Below are positions 27,166 to 36,443 of a DNA stretch of 64,000 nt, piece after piece. The position numbers and the translations under genes were made by a program. The notes beneath the pieces were generated by a model. It saw only the letters and a list, made by a program, of their open reading frames with translations. It was not told the origin of the DNA and ran no database searches. How positions within the stretch are numbered: position 1 is the stretch's first letter; each line of letters starts with the position of its first letter. The stretch is taken from positions 2,852,001 to 2,916,000 of the forward strand of contig NZ_CP032279.1 of NCBI RefSeq assembly GCF_001696615.3. The letters are read 5' to 3'. Source of the DNA: Acinetobacter sp. WCHAc010034. Its GTDB lineage: Bacteria; Pseudomonadota; Gammaproteobacteria; Pseudomonadales; Moraxellaceae.

Positions 27166-28518
27166 CTACTTTGACGGCTTAAGCACTTTAAACAGCCCAA
27201 GCATCAGCACAATCCATACCGGAATGATCAAAACTGACTCTTTAAAGCCTTGCGTCCACATGATATAAAGCACCACGGCAATGAAAGCCAGCACCAAATA
27301 ATTGCTGAACGGCGACCAAAGCGCAGGAAACTTAGCAGTTTCAGCAGCTTTCTTAATGGACTGCCTGAACTTCAAATGGGTTAGGCTGATCATGGCCCAG
27401 TTCAGCACCAGCGCGCCGACAACCACGTACATCAGATGGCCTAGGGCGTCTTCAGGCACAAAGTAGTTCAGCAGCACGCAGCCGAAAATCAGCAGCGCAG
27501 AGAACAGCACCGCAGGAATAGGCACGCCCTGCTTGTTGACCTGCATGAACACTTTCGGCGCATTGCCTTGCTGCGCCAAGCCGTACAGCATGCGGCTGTT
27601 GGCATACATGCCGCTGTTATACACAGACAGCGCCGCGGTTAAAATAATGAAGTTCAGCAGATGCGCTGCCCAGCCAATGCCCAGCTGGCTGAAAATCATC
27701 ACAAATGGGCTTTTATCCAGGCCGCCAAGCTCTAACTGATTCCAAGGCACCAAAGATAAAAGAATGGTCAGCGAGCCGATATAGAAAATTAAAATACGGA
27801 AAACCACTTGGTTGATGGCTTTCGGAATGGTTTTTTCCGGATCTTCCGCTTCAGCTGCCGCCATGCCGATCAGCTCAATGCCGCCGAATGCGAACATCAG
27901 GAAGGCCAGCATGTAGAACAGGCCTTCGAAGCCGTTCGGGAAGAAGCCGCCGTGGCTCCACAGGTTGCTGAACGATGCGGTTGAGTCGGCGCCGGCCGTC
28001 AGCAGCAGGTACAGGCCAAACAGAATCATCGAAATCACCGCAGTGACTTTAATGATGGACAGCCAGAATTCAGATTCGCCGTAAAACTTCACATTGCCCA
28101 GATTGACCAGGGTAATGATTACGAAGAAGCACAGCACAGATGCCCAAGCGGGAATATGAGGCCACCAGTAATTGATGTATTTGGCAACAGCTGTCAGTTC
28201 AGTCATGGCGACTAAAATATACAGTATCCAGTAGTTCCAGCCCGCCAGAAAGCCGGGGAATTTGCCCCAGTGCTTGTAGGCAAAATGGCTGAAAGACCCG
28301 GCAACGGGTTCATGCACGATCATTTCGCCCAGCTGGCGCATAATCAAAAACGCAATCAGGCCGCCAATTGCATAACCCAGAATAATAGAGGGGCCTGCAG
28401 ATTGGATGACCTGTGCGGAGCCTAAGAATAAGCCTGTACCAATTGCACCGCCCATAGCGATGAGTTGAATATGACGGTTCTTTAAGCCACGCTGAAGTGT
28501 AGAGGATTCGTTGTTCAA
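27166..28518 (-). CDS. aroP: Aromatic amino acid permease (AroP-like, APC superfamily)
   Basis: A 450-residue, 12-helix amino-acid/proton symporter of the inner membrane. The N-terminal consensus RGLKNRHIQLIAMGGAIGTG and the segment PVAGSFSHFAYKHWG, together with AEAEDPEKTIPKAINQV and NSRMLYGLAQQGNAPK, follow E. coli AroP closely over the full length, so uptake of Phe, Tyr and Trp is the best assignment. Related permeases (PheP, ProY) share much of this, so specificity is probable rather than certain. It is monocistronic. No regulator binding site was seen in the 319-base upstream region. Confidence 0.88.
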   Translation of the reverse strand: MNNESSTLQRGLKNRHIQLIAMGGAIGTGLFLGSAQVIQSAGPSIILGYAIGGLIAFLIMRQLGEMIVHEPVAGSFSHFAYKHWGKFPGFLAGWNYWILYILVAMTELTAVAKYINYWWPHIPAWASVLCFFVIITLVNLGNVKFYGESEFWLSIIKVTAVISMILFGLYLLLTAGADSTASFSNLWSHGGFFPNGFEGLFYMLAFLMFAFGGIELIGMAAAEAEDPEKTIPKAINQVVFRILIFYIGSLTILLSLVPWNQLELGGLDKSPFVMIFSQLGIGWAAHLLNFIILTAALSVYNSGMYANSRMLYGLAQQGNAPKVFMQVNKQGVPIPAVLFSALLIFGCVLLNYFVPEDALGHLMYVVVGALVLNWAMISLTHLKFRQSIKKAAETAKFPALWSPFSNYLVLAFIAVVLYIMWTQGFKESVLIIPVWIVLMLGLFKVLKPSK

Positions 28519-28837
28519 ATTACTCAGCCCGACAAGGATTAAGTTTCAGATTGTAATAGATTGAAAAGTATTAGCCTAGTAGATGGCCAGTCACAAACGC
28601 GGGGCTGTCCGGGTATACCGGCTATTTTTTGAATTTATTATGATTTTTATCAAATAAATAATTTTACTCAGCAGGATGAAAGTTTAGATGAAAGGGCGCC
28701 GCTGGCTGTTTGAGCGCCTGTTTTTTATACTTAAGTCCTGCATCTGAGGTTTTTGCAGCAAAAAAAGCTATGATGTTGCACGATCAGCGTTATGCTGATA
28801 GTGCGCAATACAATGATAAATATGAAGGATTCAAAAT
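28519..28837. other. Divergent aroP-prpF intergenic region
   Basis: This 319-base region holds the promoters of aroP (leftward) and prpF (rightward). It contains TATGAT at 28769-28774, a candidate -10 box, immediately followed by the inverted repeat described separately. No gene was seen. Confidence 0.45.
28776..28808 (+). promoter_or_regulatory. Inverted repeat, candidate operator upstream of prpF
   Basis: ATCAGC (28783-28788) and GCTGAT (28794-28799) are a perfect 6-bp dyad around GTTAT, extended outward by TTGC on the left and GCAA on the right with small offsets. It lies just downstream of a TATGAT hexamer and about 30 bases before the prpF ATG, where a repressor would block initiation. 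No matching regulator gene is in the window. Confidence 0.4.
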
Positions 28838-30028
28838 ATGCCGTTTGCACCACAAATCAGAATTCCAGCAGCCTACATGCGCGGCGGCACCAGCAAAGGT
28901 GTATTTTTCAAATTGAGCGATTTGCCGGAAGCGGCGCAGCAGGCGGGGCCAGTCCGTGACCGGCTGCTGCTGCGGGTGATCGGCAGTCCGGACCCTTACG
29001 GCAAGCAGATTGACGGCATGGGCGGCGCGACCTCAAGCACCAGCAAAACCGTGATTCTGGCGCAAAGCCAGCAGCCGGATCACGATGTGGATTACCTGTT
29101 CGGTCAGGTGTCAATTGACAGCGCTTTTGTGGACTGGAGCGGCAACTGCGGCAATTTAACCGCTGCGGTCGGCGCCTTTGCAATCGCAAACGGCCTGGTC
29201 AATCCGGAGAAAGTCCCGGAAAACGGCATCTGCACCGTGCGCATTTGGCAGGCCAATATTCAGAAAACCATTATTGCGCATGTGCCGATGACTGATGGCC
29301 TGGTGCAGGAAACCGGCGCTTTTGAGCTGGACGGCGTGACCTTTCCGGCGGCAGAAGTGCAGATTGAGTTTTTGGACCCGGCCGATGACGGGGAAGACGG
29401 CGGCGCGATGTTCCCGACAGGCAATCTGGTGGATGCGTTCAGCGTGCCGGGCGTCGGCGAATTTCAGGCGACATTCATCAATGCCGGCATTCCGACAATT
29501 TTCCTGAATGCCGAAGATATTGGCTATCAGGGCACAGAGCTGCAGGACGCGGTGAACGGCGATGCGGAAGCCTTGGCGCGCTTTGAAAAAATCCGCGCTT
29601 ACGGCGCCAAGCAGATGGGGCTGATTCAGGACATCGCAGAGGCGGAAATGCGCCAGCATACCCCTAAAATCGCTTTTGTTTCCAAGCCGAAAGCCTACGT
29701 TTCCTCCAGCGGCAAGCAGATTGATGCGCAGGACACAGACCTGCTGGTGCGCGCGCTGTCCATGGGCAAGCTGCATCACGCCATGATGGGTACAGCCGCG
29801 GTGGCGATCGGCACAGCGGCCGCCATTCCGGGCACGCTGGTGAATTTGGCTGCCGGCGGCGGGCAGCGGGAGGCGGTGCGTTTCGGCCATCCTTCAGGCA
29901 CGCTGCGCGTCGGCGCGCAGGCGGTGCTGGAAAATGGCCAGTGGGCCGTCAAAAAAGCGGTCATGAGCCGCAGCGCCCGGGTATTGATGGAAGGCTGGGT
30001 GCGCATCCCGGAAGATGCGCTGTACTGA
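28838..30028 (+). CDS. prpF: PrpF-family aconitate/methylaconitate isomerase
   Basis: A 396-residue PrpF protein. In the 2-methylcitrate cycle PrpF isomerises the product of AcnD so that methylisocitrate can be formed from propionyl-CoA. The family signature RGGTSKGVFF (Lys20) and the second active-site block GGATSSTSKTVIL are present, as is WSGNCGNLTAAVG. The length is canonical. No prpB, prpC or acnD lies nearby, which is unusual for the methylcitrate role; relatives act on 4-oxalomesaconate or cis-aconitate, so the substrate is open. It ends in a strong terminator and is monocistronic. Confidence 0.88.
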   Translation: MPFAPQIRIPAAYMRGGTSKGVFFKLSDLPEAAQQAGPVRDRLLLRVIGSPDPYGKQIDGMGGATSSTSKTVILAQSQQPDHDVDYLFGQVSIDSAFVDWSGNCGNLTAAVGAFAIANGLVNPEKVPENGICTVRIWQANIQKTIIAHVPMTDGLVQETGAFELDGVTFPAAEVQIEFLDPADDGEDGGAMFPTGNLVDAFSVPGVGEFQATFINAGIPTIFLNAEDIGYQGTELQDAVNGDAEALARFEKIRAYGAKQMGLIQDIAEAEMRQHTPKIAFVSKPKAYVSSSGKQIDAQDTDLLVRALSMGKLHHAMMGTAAVAIGTAAAIPGTLVNLAAGGGQREAVRFGHPSGTLRVGAQAVLENGQWAVKKAVMSRSARVLMEGWVRIPEDALY

Positions 30029-30048
30029 TCCCAGTAAAATGAACCAAG

Positions 30049-30072
30049 GCCCCTGACTTCAGGGGCTTTTTT
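30049..30072 (+). terminator. Rho-independent terminator of prpF
   Basis: GCCCCT (30049-30054) pairs with AGGGGC (30061-30066) over loop GACTTC and is followed by six T residues. It lies 20 bases after the prpF stop. Confidence 0.93.
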
Positions 30073-30217
30073 ATTGCCATATGAAATAAAGGAATAAGCA
30101 AATATATTTAAACTATATAGTTTTATAATATATGCAAGTCATAAAACATTAGAAGTGTTCTGTGATAATACATCCTGAACTTTTGCTAGCATTCCGCAAA
30201 GCTACGTCTTTAAAAAA

Positions 30218-31168
30218 GTGAATGGAACTGTGATTAATAATATTGATTTTGCAGAGCATTATGATGCACAGGAAGTGTTGGACAATTTGCCTCTGGCCAC
30301 GGCGCTGATTTCTCCGGAAGGCACCGTGCTGTTCGCTAACCCCTTATACGCCTCCTGCTTTGATTTGACGGTTGCTGATATTCTGATGAAGAACATCCGC
30401 GGGTTTTCGGAAAGCATTTACCAGCGCTTCATGCATGAGCTGGAGCAGTTCCAGATCCGCGGGGTGATTCAGCCGTTTGAGTTTGAGTGGAATCAGCGCT
30501 ATTTCTGGGTCGGCTTCAAGCCGAATCTGGATGAAAGTTCACAGCTTAAAAATGTGCTGGTTTGCTGCTCCGACATCACTCATGTCAAGCAGGCGGAGTC
30601 TTCGCTGAAGCAGCGCAATGCGGAATTAAAGCAGCTGAGCGAGCGCGACCATTTAACCGGGCTGCTGAACCGGCGCATGTTTGACCTGCATCTGGCGCAG
30701 CATCAGGATGCGGCGCATGCGGGCCGGTTGGAAGCATTCAGCATTATTATGCTGGACTTTGATGACTTCAAGCAGATCAATGACAGCTATGGCCACAGTT
30801 TCGGCGATGAGGTCCTGCAGGCGGGCGCAGCGGCGCTGCAGCGCGTGATTTCCGGCATGGAGGATGCCCGCGTGTACCGGATTGGCGGCGAGGAATTTGC
30901 GGCGCTGCTGCCCGGGCAAATCCTGCAGCAGGCATGCGGGCTTGCGCAGGCCTGCTGTGAAGCCGTCGCTGGCCTGTCTTCAGGCTATCAGATTCGGGGC
31001 TTGGCGCTGAGCATTTCCTGCGGGGCTGCCGGCAGCCGGCCGGGCTGTCCGCTGCTGAGCGCGCTGCAGCATGCCGACCATGCCCTGTACGCAGCCAAGC
31101 AGCGCCGGAAAAACAGCACTTTTTACTATATGAATGATGAAATCCGCCTGTTTAAGGGCCAGGCCTGA
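30218..31168 (+). CDS. PAS-GGDEF diguanylate cyclase
   Basis: A 316-residue soluble signalling protein. An N-terminal PAS domain (about 18-125, with LPLATALISPEGTVLFANPLY read in parts) is joined by a short helix to a GGDEF domain (about 140-305) with DHLTGLLNRR at 144-153 and the active motif GGEEF at 223-227, so synthesis of cyclic di-GMP from GTP is expected. The residues before the motif read ARVYRIGGEEF: there is no RxxD inhibitory site, so product inhibition at that site is unlikely. There is no membrane helix, so the PAS domain senses an internal signal. Start is GTG 30218. Confidence 0.9.
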   Translation: MNGTVINNIDFAEHYDAQEVLDNLPLATALISPEGTVLFANPLYASCFDLTVADILMKNIRGFSESIYQRFMHELEQFQIRGVIQPFEFEWNQRYFWVGFKPNLDESSQLKNVLVCCSDITHVKQAESSLKQRNAELKQLSERDHLTGLLNRRMFDLHLAQHQDAAHAGRLEAFSIIMLDFDDFKQINDSYGHSFGDEVLQAGAAALQRVISGMEDARVYRIGGEEFAALLPGQILQQACGLAQACCEAVAGLSSGYQIRGLALSISCGAAGSRPGCPLLSALQHADHALYAAKQRRKNSTFYYMNDEIRLFKGQA

Positions 31169-31333
31169 ATCCTGCGAACAGATATAGGGCAAGATTTGGC
31201 TTTGCGCATGGAGAAAGCGGAGCAAAAGCAGTATGATCAGTAGGCCAATAAAAATCTGTAAATGGCCGATTCTGCACATGCGGTGCAATTGAAACAACAG
31301 TTTTACCAGCTTAACCAAGTATTCGAGGTGAAC

Positions 31334-32242
31334 GTGTCATCTTTAACTGACGTGCCGGCACATGCACTGACTGAGGCGCAGCAGCGCATTCAGCAGGACT
31401 TATTAACTGCTTTAGACGCATTTGCGATTCCGGAACCTTTGAAAGGCGCGGTATATCATGCAGTTATGCTTGGCGGCAAGCGCGTGCGCCCCGCGCTTTG
31501 CTATGCAGCCGGCGCGCTGCAGCACAACCCGAATTACGCCGCGGTGCGCCGCGCTGCAGTCGCGGTGGAGTTCATACACTGCTATTCGCTGGCGCATGAT
31601 GATTTGCCCTGCATGGACAATGACCTGCTGCGCCGCGGCCAGCCGACCTGCCATGCGGCATTCGGTGAAGATACGGCATTGCTGGCCGGCGACATTCTGC
31701 AGTCGATGGCTTTTGAAGTGCTGGGCAGCCGCCTGTTTGATCAGGGGCCGGCCGTTGAAGCGCCGATTGTGCTGAAGCAGATGCAGATTTTAGCCACGGC
31801 TGCCTCAAAAATGGTGAATGGCCAGATTCTGGATCTGCAGGCGGAAGGCCGGCAGATCAGCCAGGACGCTTTGGAAAATATTCACCGCAATAAAACCGGC
31901 GCACTGATCAGCGCCGGCATTATGATGGCCGCGGTGACGCTGTTCAACGGCACCGATGCGGCAATTCCCAAGTTGCGCGAATATGGCCAGGCGGTCGGGC
32001 TGGCGTTTCAGGTGCAGGATGACATTCTGGATATTATTTCGGATACCGAAGTGCTGGGCAAAACCGCAGGCAAAGACCAGCAGGTGGAAAAATCGACTTA
32101 TCCGGCCTTAATGGGCCTGCAGCCGGCCAAAGCCTATGCGCAAGAGCTGCATAATCAGGCGATGGATGCGCTGGCGTATTTTGGCGCGCAGGCCGAAGAG
32201 CTGACCCAGATTACGCAGTTTCTGCTGTCGCGCAAAAGCTAA
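31334..32242 (+). CDS. ispA: (2E,6E)-farnesyl diphosphate synthase (IspA type)
   Basis: A 302-residue trans-prenyltransferase that condenses DMAPP/GPP with IPP to give farnesyl diphosphate for undecaprenyl-P, quinones and haem O. The first Asp-rich motif DDLPCMD is near residues 89-95 and the second is DDILD. The substrate-binding GGKRVRP is near 47-53. I chose GTG 31334 because GAGGTG precedes it and the length then matches IspA; the upstream ATG 31262 has no ribosome-binding site. It ends at a strong bidirectional terminator shared with putP. Confidence 0.93.
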   Translation: MSSLTDVPAHALTEAQQRIQQDLLTALDAFAIPEPLKGAVYHAVMLGGKRVRPALCYAAGALQHNPNYAAVRRAAVAVEFIHCYSLAHDDLPCMDNDLLRRGQPTCHAAFGEDTALLAGDILQSMAFEVLGSRLFDQGPAVEAPIVLKQMQILATAASKMVNGQILDLQAEGRQISQDALENIHRNKTGALISAGIMMAAVTLFNGTDAAIPKLREYGQAVGLAFQVQDDILDIISDTEVLGKTAGKDQQVEKSTYPALMGLQPAKAYAQELHNQAMDALAYFGAQAEELTQITQFLLSRKS

Positions 32243-32266
32243 GCCGGCGCCTAAAGCATAAAGCTG

Positions 32267-32309
32267 ACGCAGTAAAAAGGAGGGCTTAATGCCCTCCTTT
32301 TTACTGCGT
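32267..32309. terminator. Strong bidirectional terminator between ispA and putP
   Basis: A perfect 19-bp inverted repeat (32267-32285 and 32291-32309) around loop TTAAT. The stem core is AAAAAGGAGGGC / GCCCTCCTTTTT, so each strand ends in a T-run. It separates the convergent ispA and putP. Confidence 0.95.
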
Positions 32310-32314
32310 GTGAA

Positions 32315-33805
32315 TTATTTGCTTTCGCGGTAGATTTGGTCCGCCTCTTCAAAGCGGTCGGTGACTGCTTTGCCCGGCGCTTTGTCCATCAGGCTGACCA
32401 GAATGATGGCGATGAATGAGCAGATGAAGCCCGGAATGATTTCATAGATGCCGGTATCGGCCCAGAGGTTTTTCCAGAGGATGACCATGATGGCGCCTAC
32501 GATCATGCCGGCCAGCGCGCCGTTTAGCGTCATGCGCTTCCAGAACAGCGACAGGATGATCAGCGGGCCGAAGGCTGCGCCGAAACCGGCCCATGCATAC
32601 GACACTAAGCCCAGCACTTTGGATTCAGGATTGCCCGCCATCCAAATGGCCAGCAGGGCAATCATCAGCACCATCAGGCGGCCGACCCAGACCAGTTCCC
32701 TTTGCGTGGCGTTTTTGCGCAGGAATGACTTATAGAAGTCTTCGGTTAAGGTGCTGGAGCAGACCAGAAGCTGGCAGCTTAAGGTGCTCATCACCGCCGC
32801 CAGAATCGCCGCCAGGACAACGCCGGCAATCCATGGATTGAACAGGATTTTAGTCAGTTCCATAAACACCGTTTCAGGGTTGGCGTTTACCGCGCCGGCC
32901 AGCTCCGGATGCTGCTGGAAGTAGGCGATGCCGAAAAAGCCGGCCGCCACTGCGCCGCCAAGGCACAGGGTCATCCAGGTCATGCCGATGCGGCGCGCGT
33001 TTGGAATGGACTTGACTGAATCGGCCGCCATGAAGCGCACCAGAATATGCGGCTGTCCAAAATAGCCTAAGCCCCATGCCATCAGCGACAGGATCGCAAC
33101 CCATTCCAGATTGCCGAAGATGTCCATAGCCTGCGGGCGGGCCGCTTCAAGCGCCAGAGTCACTTGCGTCATGTCGGCAAAAGACAGCAGCGCGACCACA
33201 GGGGTCAGCAGCAGGGCGAAAATCATCAGGCCGGCCTGAATGGTGTCAGTCCAGCTGACCGCAAGGAAGCCGCCAATGAAGACATAGCTGATGGTGGCGA
33301 TAGCGCTGATCCAAAGCGCCGTGCTGTAGGACATGCCGAACATGCTTTCGAACAGGCGCGCGCCGGCCACCATGCCGGATGCGCAGTAAATCGCAAAGAA
33401 CACCAGGATCACTACGGCTGAAACCACCCGTAGGATTTTCTTCTGGTCATTAAAGCGGTTGGAGAAATAATCCGGCAGGGTCAGGGCATTGTGCTGCACT
33501 TCGGTGTGCACGCGCAGGCGGCCCGCGACCAGGCGCCAGTTCAGCCATGCGCCAATGATCAGGCCGATGGCAATCCAGATTTCAGAAAGGCCCGAAAGGT
33601 AGATTGCGCCCGGCAGGCCCATCAGCAGCCAGCCGCTCATGTCGGATGCGCCGGCGGAAAGCGCGGTGACAAAACTGCCTAAGCGGCGGCCTCCTAAAAT
33701 GTAATCAGAGAAGTTTGCTGTCGAGCGGTAGGCAATCAAGCCAATCACGATCATGGCAGCGATATAAAAGAGGAAGGTGATTAAGGTTGGATTCAGGGAG
33801 CTCAT
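32315..33805 (-). CDS. putP: Sodium/proline symporter
   Basis: A 496-residue SSS-family transporter with about 13 membrane helices that imports L-proline with Na+. It tracks E. coli PutP along the whole length: DYILGGRRLGSFVTALSAGA, SDMSGWLLMGLPGA, FLAVSWTDT, GWGLGYFGQPHI and STLSCQLLVCSS. The start ATG 33805 (MSSLNPTLITF) gives the family length; the frame open to 34009 is upstream noise. It is monocistronic; no putA is in the window. Proline may serve as nutrient or osmolyte. Confidence 0.96.
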   Translation of the reverse strand: MSSLNPTLITFLFYIAAMIVIGLIAYRSTANFSDYILGGRRLGSFVTALSAGASDMSGWLLMGLPGAIYLSGLSEIWIAIGLIIGAWLNWRLVAGRLRVHTEVQHNALTLPDYFSNRFNDQKKILRVVSAVVILVFFAIYCASGMVAGARLFESMFGMSYSTALWISAIATISYVFIGGFLAVSWTDTIQAGLMIFALLLTPVVALLSFADMTQVTLALEAARPQAMDIFGNLEWVAILSLMAWGLGYFGQPHILVRFMAADSVKSIPNARRIGMTWMTLCLGGAVAAGFFGIAYFQQHPELAGAVNANPETVFMELTKILFNPWIAGVVLAAILAAVMSTLSCQLLVCSSTLTEDFYKSFLRKNATQRELVWVGRLMVLMIALLAIWMAGNPESKVLGLVSYAWAGFGAAFGPLIILSLFWKRMTLNGALAGMIVGAIMVILWKNLWADTGIYEIIPGFICSFIAIILVSLMDKAPGKAVTDRFEEADQIYRESK

Positions 33806-33977
33806 ACAATATCCATTTTGCAGTTGGACAGCAGATCGAAATATGAATTGACAGCGGATGAAGCGCCGGTGGAAGGAGATGAGGCTGCCGTCAATTTCAA
33901 AAATTTCAGAAATAAACGCGGAGTTTAACCATAATTTAACAGTTTTTGCTGGCTTTTTATCATCATGAACAAAAAAT

Positions 33978-33997
33978 AGGCAGCTGATGCGCTGCCT
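33978..33997 (-). terminator. Terminator of the nfeD-SPFH pair
   Basis: AGGCAGC (33978-33984) and GCTGCCT (33991-33997) form a stem with loop TGATGC. Read leftward it is followed by ATTTTTTG. It lies 25 bases beyond the SPFH gene stop. Confidence 0.85.
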
Positions 33998-34021
33998 GTT
34001 TTGCTGCAAAATGCGGCTTTT

Positions 34022-34876
34022 TTAGCTGTTCCGGCCCATGACGCCGCGGATGGTATTCATGATGTCTGCAGGCAGAACCACGGTTTTGGCGTTGCTGGAT
34101 TTGGACATATCCTGCATGGCTTTGACATATTGCTCGCCCAGCAGGTAAGCCACCGGAATTTCCTTGTCGCCGACTGCAGAGGTCACCATTTCAATGGCTT
34201 TCTGCGAAGCTTCAGCCAAAACCACCTGCGCTTCGGCATCGCGGCGCGAGGCTTCCAACCGGCCGTCGGCTTCCAGAATCGCCGCCTGCTTTTCGCCGTC
34301 GGCTTTGGTGACGGTTGCGCGGCGCTGGCGCTCGGCCGCAGCCTGCTCCTCCATGGCGGCCTGCATGGTATGCGACGGCTTGATGTCCTGAATTTCAACG
34401 GTTTTCAGGGTAATTCCCCAGTCTGAAATGTCATCAGAAATGCTGGCTTTGAGTTTGGCTTTAATATGGTCGCGCGATGACAGCGCATCGTCCAGATCCA
34501 TTTCGCCGACAATTGAGCGCAGGGAGGTCTGCACCAGGTTCTGAATAGCCCATGCGTAATTTTCAATGCCGTAGACCGCTTTTTCCGGCGTGGTCAGGTT
34601 GATGTAGGCCACCGCATTCATCAGCAGCACGGCATTGTCGCGGCTGATCACTTCCTGCGAAGGAATGTCCAGCACTATGTCTTTTGTGGTGATTTTATAG
34701 GCCACTTCATCGACATAAGGAATGACGAAATTCAGGCCGGGATTCAGTGTGGTGTGGTATTTGCCCAGGCGCTGCACAATCCATTTATAGCCCTGAGGGA
34801 CTATGCGGACGCCTTTAAAAATGGTTACGGCAACAAAGGCCAGCAGGGCAAATGCAATAATCGTAGCTGCGCTCAT
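34022..34876 (-). CDS. qmcA: SPFH/Band 7 membrane scaffold protein (QmcA-like)
   Basis: A 284-residue stomatin/prohibitin-type protein. An N-terminal membrane anchor (about 4-20) is followed by the Band 7 domain beginning VRIVPQGYKWIVQRLGKYH and containing DIPSQEVISRDNA, then a long helical coiled coil rich in Ala, Glu and Arg (about 180-250). Members form oligomers in membrane microdomains and work with NfeD partners and membrane proteases. It follows the NfeD gene after only 4 bases, the usual pairing. The QmcA-like label rests on size and organisation. Confidence 0.88.
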   Translation of the reverse strand: MSAATIIAFALLAFVAVTIFKGVRIVPQGYKWIVQRLGKYHTTLNPGLNFVIPYVDEVAYKITTKDIVLDIPSQEVISRDNAVLLMNAVAYINLTTPEKAVYGIENYAWAIQNLVQTSLRSIVGEMDLDDALSSRDHIKAKLKASISDDISDWGITLKTVEIQDIKPSHTMQAAMEEQAAAERQRRATVTKADGEKQAAILEADGRLEASRRDAEAQVVLAEASQKAIEMVTSAVGDKEIPVAYLLGEQYVKAMQDMSKSSNAKTVVLPADIMNTIRGVMGRNS

Positions 34877-34880
34877 TTAT

Positions 34881-35360
34881 TTACTCACTTTTTTCGTTGT
34901 CAGTTTGCTTGTGCAGCTGCACAACCAGGTCATTGCCCAAAATATCCACAACGCGGACACGGTCGCCCACCTGAACGGGGGATAAGGCGCGGCAGTTCCA
35001 TTCGTCGGCGCCTAAAACCGGCATTGGAAAGCGCACTTTAATCTGCTCATGATCCAGATTGATTTGAATCACCATGCCGACTTGGCCAATGGTGGCTTCG
35101 CGCGACATTCCCGCTTTGGTTTTATCGGTGGACAGGGGCTTAATGAATTTGAACCAGGCCAGGGTGCATAAAATGGACAGAATCATCCATGTCACCAGCT
35201 GGGTGGTGGTGCCCATCATTGGAAACAGGAAATACAGAATGCCGACCATAATGGCGCCAATGCCAAACCAAAGGGCCGCAAATGCAGGCAGCAGCAATTC
35301 AGACAGGATCAGCAAAACGCCTAAAACAAACCAGTGCCAAGGTTCTAAAACAAATTCCAT
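34881..35360 (-). CDS. NfeD family membrane protein (short form)
   Basis: A 159-residue NfeD1b-type protein. Three or four hydrophobic helices fill the first 90 residues (WHWFVLGVLLILSELLLPAF, then FGIGAIMVGILYFLF). A C-terminal OB-fold domain begins near GMSREATIGQVGMVI and has PVLGADEWNCRA and VQVGDRVRVVDI. It lacks the N-terminal serine-protease domain of long NfeD. Start ATG 35360 is preferred over the frame to 35405 because the first helix then begins properly, although the ribosome-binding site is weak. It is cotranscribed with the SPFH gene. Confidence 0.87.
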   Translation of the reverse strand: MEFVLEPWHWFVLGVLLILSELLLPAFAALWFGIGAIMVGILYFLFPMMGTTTQLVTWMILSILCTLAWFKFIKPLSTDKTKAGMSREATIGQVGMVIQINLDHEQIKVRFPMPVLGADEWNCRALSPVQVGDRVRVVDILGNDLVVQLHKQTDNEKSE

Positions 35361-35459
35361 ACATCTACTCGTGTATTGCTGTAATTGATATAGAGGGACA
35401 AGCATCTATATCAATGTAGCAGATGAATAAGTTTTTGAATATTTAAAAAACCGCTCAAA

Positions 35460-36377
35460 TTAAAATTTAGCGGCCGGGGCTGGCTTCAAGGCGGCCGGCG
35501 AGGCTCTGAAATCCGCAACGGCTTTCTGAATGGCGCGGACTTTCAGCTGAGCGGCTTTTTCGCCTTCCAGAATGGCGGCATTGCTGGACTTCAAGTCTAA
35601 AGTGCCGATATGGCCGACCTTGGGCTGAATCACGATATTGGCCCGGCCCAGCTCTTCATTGATGCTCTGCTGCCCCATGATGTTCAGGGTCTGATCCAGC
35701 ACGCCAAACATATTCAGGGCCTTGCTGCCGTCCGGCCGCGCGGAAATATCAATGGCGATGACGATGTCTGCGCCCATGTCCTTGGCGGTTTTAACCGGGA
35801 TCGGGCTGACCAGCCCGCCGTCGACATATTTCAGCCCGCCAATGGTCGCCGGAACGAAGACATTCGGAATGCTGCAGGAAGCGCGCACCGCCTGTCCGGC
35901 ATTGCCTTTAATAAAGTCGGCTTTGCTGCCATTGTCTAAGCGCGTTGCCACCGCGGCGAAGCGGATCGGGAACTGCTCGATGGCTTTGCCGCCGACATTT
36001 TTATTCACATAGTCCTGCAGCTTCTGCCCCAGAATGACCCCTTGGCGGTTCAGCGTCAGGTCACGGATATCGGATTCCTGAAAGCTGAGCGCAACCTGCT
36101 GCAGCTGATACGGGCTTTTGCCGCTGGCGTACAGGCTGCCGACAAAACTGCCGGCGCTGGTGCCGGTCACAATTTTCGGCTTGATGCCGTGCGATTCTAA
36201 AACTTTTAAAACGCCGATATGCGCAAAGCCTTTGGCGCCGCCGCCGCCCAGCGCCACGGCAATAACCGGCTCGCGGGCCTTAATCGGCGCGGTTTTTGCC
36301 GGGGTCTTGACGGCCTTATCGCAGCCGGCCAGGCTGAGGGCTAACATGCCGATTAAAGAGTAATGCAGTAATTTCAT
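35460..36377 (-). CDS. Patatin-like phospholipase family lipoprotein
   Basis: A 305-residue lipid-acyl hydrolase homologue. The lipobox LAGC with Cys19 marks a lipoprotein. The patatin core follows: oxyanion loop GGGGAKGFAHIG (44-55), nucleophile elbow GTSAG with Ser74, and the dyad Asp186 in YVDGGLVSP. It resembles RssA-type bacterial patatins with an added membrane anchor. The active-site residues are intact, so phospholipase or lysophospholipase activity is expected. It lies just upstream of an acyltransferase gene on the same strand, which suggests a phospholipid-turnover context, but co-transcription is uncertain. Confidence 0.9.
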   Translation of the reverse strand: MKLLHYSLIGMLALSLAGCDKAVKTPAKTAPIKAREPVIAVALGGGGAKGFAHIGVLKVLESHGIKPKIVTGTSAGSFVGSLYASGKSPYQLQQVALSFQESDIRDLTLNRQGVILGQKLQDYVNKNVGGKAIEQFPIRFAAVATRLDNGSKADFIKGNAGQAVRASCSIPNVFVPATIGGLKYVDGGLVSPIPVKTAKDMGADIVIAIDISARPDGSKALNMFGVLDQTLNIMGQQSINEELGRANIVIQPKVGHIGTLDLKSSNAAILEGEKAAQLKVRAIQKAVADFRASPAALKPAPAAKF

Positions 36378-36443
36378 AAAATGTAAAACAGGATAAGATC
36401 TGTACAGAATGGCGCATATCTCAGCAAAAAAACGCCATTTTGG

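Noticed and set aside
29156..29890. 244-codon open frame antisense to prpF
   Set aside because: Shadow of a well-supported gene; no family resemblance and no ribosome-binding site.
36409..36440. AATGGCG / CGCCATT dyad as terminator of the acyltransferase gene
   Set aside because: The loop of about 18 bases and the lack of a proper tail make it weak; possible but not supported enough to list.
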